Source of the DNA: Pedobacter jejuensis
GTDB lineage: Bacteria; Bacteroidota; Bacteroidia; Sphingobacteriales; Sphingobacteriaceae
Assembly: GCF_003725795.1 (NCBI RefSeq)
Contig: NZ_RBEE01000001.1
Coordinates: 62,001 to 126,000 of the forward strand
Direction: 5' to 3'
Length of the DNA: 64,000 bases
The notes beneath the pieces were generated by a model. That model was not told the DNA's origin and ran no database searches. It saw only the letters and a list, made by a program, of their open reading frames with translations. The translations under genes were made by a program, and so were the position numbers. Below are positions 37,410 through 46,854 of the stretch, in pieces. The stretch's first letter is position 1. Every line of letters begins with the position of its first letter.

Positions 37410-38390
37410 GTGAGGTTGAGATCGAGGTCAAGGTTGAGATTAACGTTAAGTTGTATCTAGATATTTAGGTTAAAAAAACATTAAGGGCAATAAGAGAAAT
37501 AAGTAATTTGTTGTAAATTTATTCCCTCTAGCCCTTAATGCAATCTTTGAGGAGGATACTTCAACAAGCTTAGGGTGACACGTTAGAAAAAATCTAGACT
37601 ATTTGTTCAAATTTATGTAATACGAGGGTAGTACTTCGATAAGTTAACATCGATAGGTATTACCAGTTATTTCTAAACATTGAGGCATTAAGATAGATAA
37701 GTATTACTCTTAAAATTAAATTCTATATTGTTCTTCATTTAATACTTTTATTAAGTAACTCTTTTATTAAGATCCTTCGACAAGCTCAGGATGACATGAT
37801 AGGAAAACTCTACACCAGGTGTTTAGATTTACTTAATACGAGCATAGTACTTAGATAAGCTAAACATCGATATTCATTTCTAATTTATATTTAGACATTG
37901 AGGCATTTAGAGAGATAAGTGCTACTCTTAAAATTAAATTCTATATCGTTCTTCATTTAATTCTTTTATTAAAGTCCTCCGACAAACTCAGGATGACAAT
38001 AAGAAAACCAAAAGGTTAATGTTCTTGCGAAACATGTTAAAACATTAAGGAATTAAGAAAGGTAATATTCCATATATTCCTATGTAAATCTTTCAAAGAA
38101 AAGTCCTTCGCAATAAAAACTAAAAGGTTAATGTTACTGCGAAACAGATTTTTAAACATTAAGAAAGGTAAGTACTATTCTTAATGTTTAATTCCAAGTG
38201 TTTCTGAACGTAAAGGTCTCAAGAAAGTCCATCGACAAGCTCAAGGATGGCAATAAAAACTAAAAAGTTAATGTTCCAGCGAAACATGTTAAAACATTAA
38301 GGAATTAAGAAAGATAATATTCCATATATTCCTAAGTAAATCTTTCAAAGAAAAGTCCATTGACAAGCTCAGGATGATTATAGTTGGATT
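37410..38390. repeat. Junction between clusters A and B: decayed tandem and dispersed repeats
   Basis: No gene is visible. A unit with ATTGAGGCATT, GATAAGT, CTCTTAAAATTAAATTCTAT and TTCTTCATTTAAT occurs at about 37620-37800 and 37840-38000 (period about 219). Another, from AGTTAATGTT through AAACATTAAGGAATTAAGAA to TCTTTCAAAGAAAAGTCC, occurs at about 38010-38106 and 38262-38358 (period 252), with a partial copy between. Copies of the CTTCGACAAGCTCAGGATGA element lie near 37555, 37772, 37976, 38228 and 38356. The CATTAAGG phrases recall the 72-bp array at 7.5-8.7 kb. Confidence 0.8.
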
Positions 38391-38665
38391 ATTAATTTTC
38401 CTTCACATTATTAATAGGCTGTTTTTTTTAGTTAAAGTCACCCTGAATTTATTTCAGGGTCTTATTTGCAGGAAAGATGCTGAAATAAATTCAGCATGAC
38501 GTGTCGTAAAAGCAATACGGAGATAAAACAGCAATTTATTTATTTCAAGAATCGGACTCAAGTTACAAAGATTTCTCGGCTACGCTCGAAATGACGCCCT
38601 ATATTCCCGTCATCTCGATTGGAGCGCAGCGGGATAGAGAGATCTTTGACCAATGGTTTCGCTAA
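38391..38665 (-). repeat. Repeats A and B, inverted copies
   Basis: The stretch CCTTCACATTATTAATAGGC to AACAGCAATTTATTTATTTC is the reverse complement of repeat A, with both hairpins perfect (CCCTGAATTTATTTCAGGG and GCTGAAATAAATTCAGC). It runs into repeat B, also inverted (AAAGATTTCTCGGCTACGCT ... GATTGGAGCGCAGCGGGATA, GAGAGATCTTTGACC). The A-B order mirrors that at 10.3-11.5 kb. Confidence 0.87.
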
Positions 38666-38684
38666 TTGTAAACCTGAATTCCTT

Positions 38685-38891
38685 TATTAATTTTCCTTCA
38701 CATTATTAATAGGCTGTCTTTTTTTAGTTTACCTCACCTGAATTTATTTAAGGGTCTTATTTGCAGGAAAGATGCTGAAATAAATTCAGCATAACGTGTA
38801 GTACAAGCAATAGGGCGATAAAATAGAAATTTATTTATTTCAAGAATCGGGCTCTCAGGTTAATAGATGCTGAAATAAATTCGGCAAGACG
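38685..38891 (-). repeat. Repeat A, second inverted copy plus a partial third
   Basis: A second inverted repeat A spans about 38685-38855, with a damaged outer hairpin (CACCTGAATTTATTTAAGGG). A remnant of the inner hairpin, GCTGAAATAAATTCGGC, lies at 38869-38885, 6 nt from the stop codon of the Wzz gene of cluster B, where it could act as a transcript end or stabiliser. Confidence 0.8.
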
Positions 38892-39974
38892 TTATGCTTT
38901 TCTACGAACTAAAAGTAATAAACAATAGAATGCACCGAACAATAATCCGCCAATGGCTATACCTGTAGCATAACGCATTCTGTTTTTCTTTAATGGCATT
39001 TCTGGTTCATCTACAATTTGAAATGTAGGTGTTTCCTGCATCAACATCGATCTGCTCACTTCGAGGTTTTTAATAATTTCTGAATAGATGGTTTGCAGCA
39101 CTCTTTTATCGCGTTCTTGCAATTCGGCACCAACTCCGATGGTAGCATAAGCAGGATTGGCATCTAACATTATTGCATTGGCGCCTGCTGCAGCATAGGT
39201 TTTTCTATTCAATAATTTACCAATACTATCCGCACGGCTTTGAAATCTATCTACGTTAATTCGTAATCTTTTTGTTTTGGTTTGCGTGTAAAAAAGGGTT
39301 GCCTCATCTATAAGTCTTTTACAAACCAAAGTCGCCAGCTGCTCGTTTTTCATTGTAGTTGTTAGCGCAAAAAAACCAAGTTTTTTATCAGGTTTGCTTA
39401 CAGCAAGTTCTTTTTCAGTCAACTTAGTGATGATTTCCTGCAATAAACTATCCTGCAAACGGGAATATTTTTTTGTATCAGCAGGAAACATGATTGCTTC
39501 TCTTTTGGGGTTGTCTTTTAAATCTTTCCAGTCTTCTCGAAGTTTATAGGCATCTGCATATTTGTCTGCAAGAGTGTATTTGCCATTGCTGTCTAAAGGC
39601 GTTAAAAGCGTTTGTTTAACCATTTTCTGACTGGTTAATAATTGCAAAACATTATCTCCAGCTAAAACACCACTTGTACCTCCTGCTAAACCGCCAATGT
39701 CTAAACCCATTTGCCCTGCCAATGAAGATAATAAACCACCTCCGCCACCAGATTTGCCTTCTTCTACTACAAAAGTTAGTTTTGCTGTATACGTCACCGG
39801 CCAGAAGTAAGCCAGGGCAATTCCCATTGCACCACCAATTAAACCAATAATCAGAATCCTGAATTTATAATTCCATAGATAGGCAAAATCCTTCTTACGG
39901 GAATCCATCATATTTGTAAAAGAAAATTCTTCTTCTCTATCTATGTATTTGGTTTTCTCTTCTGCAGATTGCAT
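38892..39974 (-). CDS. Chain-length determinant, Wzz type, without kinase domain (cluster B)
   Basis: A 360-residue homologue of the protein at 15448-16542. It has a first helix near residue 37 (ILIIGLIGGAMGIALAYFWP), the pattern VTYTAKLTFVVEEGKSGGGG, the Gly-rich LLSSLAGQMGLDIGGLAGGT segment, DNVLQLLTSQKMVKQTLLTP, and the PEMPLKKNRMRY proline motif before the second helix (GIAIGGLLFGAFYCLLLLV). No kinase domain follows. It probably controls chain length of the cluster B polymer. It is separated by one base from the SLBB exporter gene and is the last gene of the operon. Repeat A remnants abut its 3' end. Confidence 0.92.
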   Translation of the reverse strand: MQSAEEKTKYIDREEEFSFTNMMDSRKKDFAYLWNYKFRILIIGLIGGAMGIALAYFWPVTYTAKLTFVVEEGKSGGGGGLLSSLAGQMGLDIGGLAGGTSGVLAGDNVLQLLTSQKMVKQTLLTPLDSNGKYTLADKYADAYKLREDWKDLKDNPKREAIMFPADTKKYSRLQDSLLQEIITKLTEKELAVSKPDKKLGFFALTTTMKNEQLATLVCKRLIDEATLFYTQTKTKRLRINVDRFQSRADSIGKLLNRKTYAAAGANAIMLDANPAYATIGVGAELQERDKRVLQTIYSEIIKNLEVSRSMLMQETPTFQIVDEPEMPLKKNRMRYATGIAIGGLLFGAFYCLLLLVRRKA

Positions 39975-39975
39975 A

Positions 39976-42294
39976 TTATTTAAATAGGATGGCGATTAAA
40001 CTTACGATGCCTGTTAACGCGGATGCAATTGTTGTTATCTCTGCAAAGCCCAGTTTATTTTTGCCTGTTTTTTCTGGCACCACAATCTGACTTCCGGCTG
40101 TAACTTTTGGATAATTTTTTATAAACAAGAATGTTTTTACAGGCGCATTAATGCCATTAGCGTATTTGATATAAGCACCTTTCAATCTCGCACTTTCTGT
40201 GATACCACCAGCGGCATCTACATAATATTTAAAATTGGAATTTACGTACCTTAATAGCTGTGGATTATTAACCGAACCTGTTACTTCAACGAAAGGAACG
40301 TTTTTGGGGATAAAAAGGCTATCACCGGGCATTAAAACTGTTGCATCTTTACCTTGTTTTTTCCTGTTTCCGGTGAGGTCCATATCAACCCTTAATCCAT
40401 TTCTGTACACCTGTGTGTTTTCTAAAGAACCCATTGGTGTTATCCCGCCCGCACGTTTAATAAATTCCATCCCTGTTTCGTCTCTACGCTGCTGTGCATA
40501 ATCGCCAGGAAATAAAACTTCTCCACGGATTTTAACATTGCCAATCGAACGATAATTAACCAGACGAGGCACATAAATATAATCAAGCGGCTCTAGTAGA
40601 AAATTACCACTTGCTGTTGATAGTGCAGAATCGAGATTTAGGGTAATTATGGTAACCAACTTATTTGATAGCGTATCTGTTAAATCTCTAACCAATCTAG
40701 AGATTTCAATTCTATGATTAGCTGCATCATTCTGAAATCCTTTTGCCATACTCACCACATCTGCCACGCTCATACCTTTTCTGTATTGGAATGTTCCTGG
40801 TGCCCTAACGTATCCACCAATGCTGATGGAACTTTCATCTCTTAAATCTTTGGTTGACATGATAAACACGGAATCTTCACGAACCAGATTGATATCCTGA
40901 TCTTTCCCAGACATGATGTTTCCCAAATTGAAAGAAATCATTTCCTTTTCTAAATCTGGTTTTATTCTTTTGATGTAACCATTACCCATCACAGCATCCT
41001 CTCTTAATCCATCTGCTTTCGCGATTAAAGATTTCAGACTAATACCCTGATTTAATTCGAATGTGCCTGGACGGTAAACAGCACCATCAATAACCACCCG
41101 ATTGGCAAACCTTTCTAAAATGGCACCAAAATAAACCGAATCGGCATTTTTAAGGGTATAGCGGTCGAACATATCAGAAGGAATATCCTTTACGCTTCTT
41201 TCTTTTTCCTCTACTTGTGTAACCTTTGCAATCGCTTTATAAGCTAAATCACTAAAGCCGCCCGCGTAGGTAACCAAATCGCTTAGCGTTTCAGATGGTT
41301 TCAATTCATAAATTCCTGGGCGTTTAACAGAACCATCAATTGCAACACGAGTGGTGTACACAGGAATTCTAATTACATCCTGATCGCGTAAACTAACATT
41401 ATCTGTTTGAATGCCTTTTTGCAAGAAATTATATAAATCAACAACCTGTATTACTTTATTATTTCTGATAAGTTCTATTTTCCTTAATGACCCACGATAC
41501 GTTGGTCCGCCGCTTTGATATAAGGCGTTAAATAATGTAGATAAGGAAGAAACAGTATATGTTCCGGGAGTAGCAACATCGCCAATTATGGTTACCCTGA
41601 TGCTTCTAACAGTTCCTAAATTTACAGTTAGTTTGGTTTGTCCTGATGCCAATGCCGGATAGGCCTTAACCATTTTTGATCTGATTTGTGAGGTGGCCTG
41701 TTCGATACTTAAACCATTAACGTACACTAAACCAGCATAAGGAATTTTTACGGTTCCATCCGGACTTACTTTAGCATTTGTCGTGCTTTCGTTTAAGCCG
41801 GTTAGCATAATGGTTAATTCATCATCAGGGCCTAACACATAACTTTTAGGTGTGGCGATGCGAATATTAGGTTCGAATTTAAGGTTTGGATTGCTAAAAA
41901 ATTCATAACCATAAATTGGACTACTTTTTTTTACAGGTTTTGGATCTGAGAATCTGGTTGTATCTCTAACGGATGGTGTTTTAGGTTGTGCAGCCTGTGG
42001 CGCCGGGTTTGTGTTTTTGGCTGTTTTTCCGCCAGATTTTACCTGCTCTAGGCGCTCTTTGTATTTATCAACTTCTGCGGGATCCATTCCCTTTGCAGTC
42101 AACAATTTAATTGCATCAGCTTCTGAAATGCCCGATGCTTCAAATCTTTTAGATATCTCTAATATTTGAGCATCAGATAGTTGTTCAACTTTAACCTTGC
42201 TGAGGTTATCAGTAGAAATGGTTTGTGCCGACAGGTTTGTAAACAGTAAAGAAAAACCAAAAAGCAAGGCACAAAAGATATATTTAAAGCGCAT
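39976..42294 (-). CDS. Polysaccharide export outer-membrane protein with six SLBB domains (cluster B)
   Basis: A 772-residue protein with signal peptide (FKYIFCALLFGFSLLFTNLS, AQ), an N-terminal LSDAQILEISKRFEASGISE segment like that of its cluster A homologue, a Poly_export domain (SYVLGPDDELTIMLTGLNES ... VSPDGTVKIPYAGLV) and six SLBB units. The units include VAIDGSVKRPGIYELKPSET and VVIDGAVYRPGTFELNQGIS. It ends in a hydrophobic segment (ITTIASALTGIVSLIAILF). It should form the outer-membrane exit for cluster B polymer. A promoter of its own precedes it, so exporter and Wzz may be expressed apart from the glycosyltransferases upstream. Confidence 0.93.
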   Translation of the reverse strand: MRFKYIFCALLFGFSLLFTNLSAQTISTDNLSKVKVEQLSDAQILEISKRFEASGISEADAIKLLTAKGMDPAEVDKYKERLEQVKSGGKTAKNTNPAPQAAQPKTPSVRDTTRFSDPKPVKKSSPIYGYEFFSNPNLKFEPNIRIATPKSYVLGPDDELTIMLTGLNESTTNAKVSPDGTVKIPYAGLVYVNGLSIEQATSQIRSKMVKAYPALASGQTKLTVNLGTVRSIRVTIIGDVATPGTYTVSSLSTLFNALYQSGGPTYRGSLRKIELIRNNKVIQVVDLYNFLQKGIQTDNVSLRDQDVIRIPVYTTRVAIDGSVKRPGIYELKPSETLSDLVTYAGGFSDLAYKAIAKVTQVEEKERSVKDIPSDMFDRYTLKNADSVYFGAILERFANRVVIDGAVYRPGTFELNQGISLKSLIAKADGLREDAVMGNGYIKRIKPDLEKEMISFNLGNIMSGKDQDINLVREDSVFIMSTKDLRDESSISIGGYVRAPGTFQYRKGMSVADVVSMAKGFQNDAANHRIEISRLVRDLTDTLSNKLVTIITLNLDSALSTASGNFLLEPLDYIYVPRLVNYRSIGNVKIRGEVLFPGDYAQQRRDETGMEFIKRAGGITPMGSLENTQVYRNGLRVDMDLTGNRKKQGKDATVLMPGDSLFIPKNVPFVEVTGSVNNPQLLRYVNSNFKYYVDAAGGITESARLKGAYIKYANGINAPVKTFLFIKNYPKVTAGSQIVVPEKTGKNKLGFAEITTIASALTGIVSLIAILFK

Positions 42295-42321
42295 GAATCG
42301 TATTTTATTTTTTTATAACCG

Positions 42322-42350
42322 CAAATATAAAGTATTTAAATTATTACAAT
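42322..42350 (-). promoter_or_regulatory. Promoter of the cluster B exporter-Wzz pair
   Basis: On the minus strand ATTG (42350-42347), a 17-nt gap and TATATTTG (42329-42322) match the Bacteroidota -33 and TAnnTTTG -7 elements. The ATG follows 27 nt after the -7 box. It lies in the only gap over 100 nt in the operon. Confidence 0.65.
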
Positions 42351-42413
42351 CTGATAATTACATTATTGCTTAATTTAAACGCAGGTTTAGTTGATTATTG
42401 CGAGTGTTGTGAT

Positions 42414-43517
42414 TTAATTTATTAGATATTCCATTTCCTTCTTGTAGGCAAGCGTAATATTATCCCAGTTATACTTTTCAGTAAGCCCAGCACTTACTCT
42501 ATTTTTTAAATCAGCAACATGGGAGGCATTTTGTTCTAAATTTTCAATACTAAGTGCAACAGATTCTTCATCTTCAGTGAAAAACATACCAAATTCCCCA
42601 TCGTTAAGCATTTCTCTGTTAAATACGGTATCTAATGCTAAAATAGCGCAGTGATTAGACATGGCCTTAAGCATTGCTGGGTTTGTACCGCCAAATTTAT
42701 GTCCATGGATGTAAGCAAAGGCATTTTGATAGATTGCCATCAGTTCTGCTTGATCTTTAACATATCCAGGAAAAATCAAACGTTCATTTTGTAATGCTTT
42801 CAAACCACTTGCATATTTATCAGCATAGGGTACATCACCCACTATTATAAGCTTTTTGTTCGATTTCGATTTTAGGAAACCTTTAATAATTAGGTCTGCA
42901 TTATTATCAGGGATTAGTCGTCCAACTATTAAATAATAATCGTTGGGTATTAATTTTAGACGTTCGATGAGATGAGGCTCGGCTTCTGCAAATTTGGGTG
43001 CTCCGTATGCAATTACTGTAGAATCTTTATCAAATTCTTTAAGGTAAACTTGCCTCATGCCTTCTGCATCAGTTATAATTTTATCATAAAGCTTTGTTGC
43101 CACTTTTGCTGCCCAATAAAAATATTTAGCACCCAAACCTTTCCATTTAGGTCTTAGCCATTCCAAACCATCAACATTTATCATTGTCTTTTTGCCTGTT
43201 AATTTTGGAATCCATCCCATTGGACCTGCGGCAAGGTTAACCACTAGTAATACATCAGCTTTGCTAAAAAATGTGGCATGAATAATAGAGAGAAAGGAGT
43301 GTACAATTTGATTTAATGATTTTTGGGGAAGCGTTGGGATGTAGTGGAGGTGTATTCCATTTATTCGCAATGGTTTTTCTTTAAAAAGGTTTTTTTGGCA
43401 GTAAACATGAACTTCTACGTCCTGTTTAACCAATCTTTCGCTTAACTCCTTCACGAAGGTTTCGAAGCCTCCATAAACATATGGATAACCCCTTGAACCT
43501 ATAATTGCAATCTTCAT
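42414..43517 (-). CDS. Glycosyltransferase, GT4 with DUF1972 N-terminal domain (rhamnosyltransferase-like)
   Basis: A 367-residue GT-B enzyme. The N terminus is the DUF1972 domain, opening with MKIAIIGSRGYPYVYGGFET and containing NVDGLEWLRPKWKG. The C-terminal half has YYLIVGRLIPDNNADLIIKG, GYVKDQAELMAIYQNAFAYI and HGHKFGGTNPAMLKAMSNHC. Family members include rhamnosyltransferases of streptococcal capsule and rhamnan synthesis, so dTDP-rhamnose is a reasonable donor. It lies 11 nt after the preceding GT4 gene and 119 nt before the exporter. Confidence 0.9.
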   Translation of the reverse strand: MKIAIIGSRGYPYVYGGFETFVKELSERLVKQDVEVHVYCQKNLFKEKPLRINGIHLHYIPTLPQKSLNQIVHSFLSIIHATFFSKADVLLVVNLAAGPMGWIPKLTGKKTMINVDGLEWLRPKWKGLGAKYFYWAAKVATKLYDKIITDAEGMRQVYLKEFDKDSTVIAYGAPKFAEAEPHLIERLKLIPNDYYLIVGRLIPDNNADLIIKGFLKSKSNKKLIIVGDVPYADKYASGLKALQNERLIFPGYVKDQAELMAIYQNAFAYIHGHKFGGTNPAMLKAMSNHCAILALDTVFNREMLNDGEFGMFFTEDEESVALSIENLEQNASHVADLKNRVSAGLTEKYNWDNITLAYKKEMEYLIN

Positions 43518-43528
43518 TCGTTTTTTAT

Positions 43529-44758
43529 TTACAAAGCCGGTATTAACTTTTTTAATCCTTCAAAATGTTTTCTTGGATTAAATAAATTACCTGCATGTTT
43601 CTTTGCATTTTCACCTAATTTATTAATTAATGGTTCGTTATTGTAGAGCAAACTTATTTTTGCGGCCAGGTCAATGTCATTTCCAACTTTAAATAGCAGT
43701 CCTGTTTCATCGTTAATAACTGTCTCTGGTATAGCCCCAATGTCAGCACCTATTACAGGTTTTCCGAATAGCATGGCTTCAACTATTGTAAACCCTAAAA
43801 CTTCATACCATTCTGAAGGGCAAACCAAAAAAGAAGACTGTTTAATATAATTCCAAACCTCAAATTTATCTTTTTTACCTAAAAAATCTACATTATTCAT
43901 TCCATTCTGCGAAGTGTAGGTTTTTAGATCTTCTTCTTGCGTTCCATCACCAATAATTTTAAGCTTAATGTTTGGATGATTTCGCATGGCTTTTAGCAGG
44001 GTATGAACACCTTTTATTTTCTCTAACCTACCAACAAACAACACAAACTTCTCATCACTAAACTTTGAAGACGCGTTTATCGTCTCTATAAATTCATAGC
44101 TATGATAAAGATGATGAAGTTTATCTTTAAAAAAGTTGAATTCTTTATATTTCTGATAAGAGAAAATGGATGGGCATATAAAAAAATCTACATAATTATA
44201 ATATCCATTTATGCGATGGATGTAGTTTTCTGTAGCTGCAGCCAAGCTTGGCAATAAGCTATTTTTTTTGCACTTCTTTAAAATTGCGTTATAGAATTTG
44301 CCTCCTTTACAGGCTTCGCAAATTTTGTCATTACTTATGAAAGTGCTTTGAGGGCAAATGGCAGTATAGTCATGTAAAGTCCAGATAATTGGGATATTTC
44401 TTTGCTTAAGAACTTCTAAGATACTTGGAGTTATGTAATGATGTATTAGATTTAAATGCGCCAAATGGATTTCTACTTCATCCAGCAAGTTGTTGAGATA
44501 TTTCTTTGCCTCATTAGAATAGATGCTTTTAGATAAAACTTTAAACCCTGCGCTAATTTTTTTCTGATTATTTAATGCTTTATAATTTATGTTACTTATA
44601 AAGTATTTTTGGTAAGCAGAAGGAAAGTTTCGGTCATCCTGCATGGAAAATGGAACCACATGATGTCCGTTCGATTCATAAAGCTTTGAAACATTTTCTA
44701 TATAAGTCCAATCACCCCCACTCGGGAACCAAGTCCAGTTTGCAAGCAAAATGTTCAT
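43529..44758 (-). CDS. Glycosyltransferase family 4 with cysteine-rich insert
   Basis: A 409-residue GT4 enzyme. The N terminus MNILLANWTWFPSGGDWTYI is followed by WTLHDYTAICPQSTFISNDK, ICEACKGGKFYNAILKKCKK, a Cys-rich insert known from a subgroup of GT4 proteins. The donor site has LFVGRLEKIKGVHTLLKAMR, DFLGKKDKFEVWNYIKQSSF and SEWYEVLGFTIVEAMLFGKP (E-x7-E). The four insert cysteines may bind metal. It overlaps the methyltransferase by 4 nt. Sugar specificity unknown. Confidence 0.88.
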   Translation of the reverse strand: MNILLANWTWFPSGGDWTYIENVSKLYESNGHHVVPFSMQDDRNFPSAYQKYFISNINYKALNNQKKISAGFKVLSKSIYSNEAKKYLNNLLDEVEIHLAHLNLIHHYITPSILEVLKQRNIPIIWTLHDYTAICPQSTFISNDKICEACKGGKFYNAILKKCKKNSLLPSLAAATENYIHRINGYYNYVDFFICPSIFSYQKYKEFNFFKDKLHHLYHSYEFIETINASSKFSDEKFVLFVGRLEKIKGVHTLLKAMRNHPNIKLKIIGDGTQEEDLKTYTSQNGMNNVDFLGKKDKFEVWNYIKQSSFLVCPSEWYEVLGFTIVEAMLFGKPVIGADIGAIPETVINDETGLLFKVGNDIDLAAKISLLYNNEPLINKLGENAKKHAGNLFNPRKHFEGLKKLIPAL

Positions 44759-45690
44759 GATAGACCTTTATTAACAGCATAATAACGTATTACACCGCCC
44801 TTTTTAAATGTTGCTGCTAAAGATTCTAATATTACAGCAAAAGGTAGCGTAAATGCTAATCCTAACATTAATGACATTGTTTTTTTACGCTTCAGATCAG
44901 CAATTAAAAAGCCCTTATAACCAAACCAACTTAAAATAGTTTGTGCCATTCCGACTATACCCAGATGGAAAGAGAAATAAGATTCACTTTGAACCACGCA
45001 ACCTGATTTTGAAAGTAAGTTTTTTAAACTTAAGGGTGTAAAATGACTTATGTGTCGGGGAACATCTAAATGCAACCATCTATTTCCTACCCATTTAGAC
45101 TGCCAGCTGCTAAAATTCGGCACTTCTACTACCAATAATCCGTTAGTTTTTAGATTATTACTGATTAAGTTTTCTAAAAGATTGTCAGACAGATGTATGT
45201 GTTCTAAAACATGAAACAAGGTTAACACATCGAACTTTTTACCAAAAACGTTACCGTTGGCATAATAATCAGTATTAATATCTAAATCAAAATGCTTTTG
45301 AGCATATTTTGCCCTGGGTAAAGAGCTTTCTATTCCTTTTACATCGTACCCTTTATTTTTAGCGAAATGTAAAAAAAGACCTTTACCAGAGCCAAAATCT
45401 AGCAAAGTGGCAGGTAAAGAATTATACTTTTTAATTTTATCAATTACGATATTGTATTCTAACTTTTGAATCTTAAAGAAAATAGTTTCTTTAGTGTCTT
45501 TAACAACATAATCCTTCTCATCATAATAGCTGGCAATATCTACCTCGTGATCAAAATACGTATAGATGTGTTTACAATTTTGACACTCCCTAATTTGGTA
45601 TAAATCTCCAGAATTTGTTTTAACTGTAAAAATAACCGGATTTAGGTTTGTTTTGTTATCAAGACAAATAGGACAGGTAATGTTAATCAT
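44755..45690 (-). CDS. Class I SAM-dependent methyltransferase with N-terminal zinc ribbon
   Basis: A 311-residue protein. The N terminus carries two Cys pairs, CPIC at residues 5-8 and CQNC near 36, which suggest a zinc ribbon. The methyltransferase core follows: LLDFGSGKGLFLHFAKNKGY (motif I) with DVKGIESS, then FDVLTLFHVLEHI and LLVVEVPNFSSWQSKWVGNR, WLHLDVPRHISHFT. This layout is common in polysaccharide clusters, where such enzymes O-methylate a sugar or cap a chain. A hydrophobic stretch near residues 270-290 may contact the membrane. Its target is not predictable. It is followed by a 4-nt overlap with the GT4 gene. Confidence 0.88.
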   Translation of the reverse strand: MINITCPICLDNKTNLNPVIFTVKTNSGDLYQIRECQNCKHIYTYFDHEVDIASYYDEKDYVVKDTKETIFFKIQKLEYNIVIDKIKKYNSLPATLLDFGSGKGLFLHFAKNKGYDVKGIESSLPRAKYAQKHFDLDINTDYYANGNVFGKKFDVLTLFHVLEHIHLSDNLLENLISNNLKTNGLLVVEVPNFSSWQSKWVGNRWLHLDVPRHISHFTPLSLKNLLSKSGCVVQSESYFSFHLGIVGMAQTILSWFGYKGFLIADLKRKKTMSLMLGLAFTLPFAVILESLAATFKKGGVIRYYAVNKGLS

Positions 45691-45750
45691 AGTGAAATGC
45701 TCAGCAACCCATAAGGTTCTGATTGAATTGTCAAAGTTAATAAAATTAAA

Positions 45751-46854
45751 CTAACGGATTTTTTCAAATTCTGATAGCAAGGATTGCGCCGCCTTTTCCC
45801 AGGAGAAATATTTTAATCTTTCAATGCCTTTATTGATAAGGTCTTTTCGAAGTCCTTCATCTTGTAATACCATTTGTATTTTTTCAGCTATATCATTAAA
45901 ATCAAATGGATTAAAGGTTAACACGGCATTACCACCAACTTCGGGTAAGCTAGTATTATTTGAAACCAGCACCGGTAATTTATATTGGAATGCTTCTAGC
46001 ACAGGAATGCCAAAACCTTCATTTAAAGACGGGAATACATACATCAATGCACTTCTATATAGTCCTGCTAAGTCTTCATCACTTAAATAACCAGTAAAAA
46101 TTATATCATTTTTAAAACCAGAATCTTCAACAGTTCGGTGAATTTCATTATAGTCATCACTGAATTGTTTACGTTCAATTTTACCAACTAAAACTAGTCT
46201 TAAATCGGGATTGTTATTTGCTTTAATCTTTTTGAATGCTTTAATTAAGGCAGGAATGTTTTTTCTTTTATTCATGATTCCTACATGTAAAATGTATTTT
46301 CCTTTTACTAAGCTTTCTTTTTTTTCAACAATGTGTAGAGATTTTGGCCCTTCGTAAATAACAGGCATCTTTTCAATTGGAATCTGTGTGTATTTATGAA
46401 TTTGCTCTCTGGCAAAAATACTTGGCGTGATAACTATTGGTGAGCGTTTGGCGCCGGGAATTGCTGTACCTATTATAAGTTTCAGCCATAGTTTATTAAA
46501 ATGTTCCGGGGTTTCGAAGAAGAAAGCATCATGAAAAACCGGTACAGTTTTGTATCCAAAATGAAGATAAGGCACAACATTATCCGTACAAAAAAGAATA
46601 TCAATTTGATTCAAAGTTGCTTTTACAGGAAGGCTAATTTGTTTCCAGAATTGATATCTAAAATGGCCGAACATCTTAAATATTTTATTATTTCCAGAAT
46701 ATATTGGTATAAGGGTATCGAAAAAGAAGAATTCATACTTATCATCTTTTAAGTTTTTAAATATTATACATAGTTCTTCCAGATAGGTTTTTGTACCCGT
46801 TCTAGCGATTTGTAAATCCCTTATATCAATACCTATTCTTAATGGCTTAGTCAT
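45751..46854 (-). CDS. Glycosyltransferase family 4, mannosyltransferase-like
   Basis: A 367-residue GT-B protein counted from ATG 46854 (MTKPLRIGIDIRDLQIARTG); 21 more codons upstream lie inside the wzy gene and are not family-like. Landmarks are VFHDAFFFETPEHFN, ITPSIFAREQIHKYTQIPIE, YILHVGIMNKRKNIPALIKA, GYLSDEDLAGLYRSALMYVF and PSLNEGFGIPVLEAFQYKLP with the E-x7-E motif. The closest functional relatives I recall are WbaZ- and WbdA-like mannosyltransferases, so GDP-mannose from ManC is a candidate donor. It overlaps wzy by 8 nt, and a 60-nt gap separates it from the methyltransferase. Confidence 0.88.
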   Translation of the reverse strand: MTKPLRIGIDIRDLQIARTGTKTYLEELCIIFKNLKDDKYEFFFFDTLIPIYSGNNKIFKMFGHFRYQFWKQISLPVKATLNQIDILFCTDNVVPYLHFGYKTVPVFHDAFFFETPEHFNKLWLKLIIGTAIPGAKRSPIVITPSIFAREQIHKYTQIPIEKMPVIYEGPKSLHIVEKKESLVKGKYILHVGIMNKRKNIPALIKAFKKIKANNNPDLRLVLVGKIERKQFSDDYNEIHRTVEDSGFKNDIIFTGYLSDEDLAGLYRSALMYVFPSLNEGFGIPVLEAFQYKLPVLVSNNTSLPEVGGNAVLTFNPFDFNDIAEKIQMVLQDEGLRKDLINKGIERLKYFSWEKAAQSLLSEFEKIR

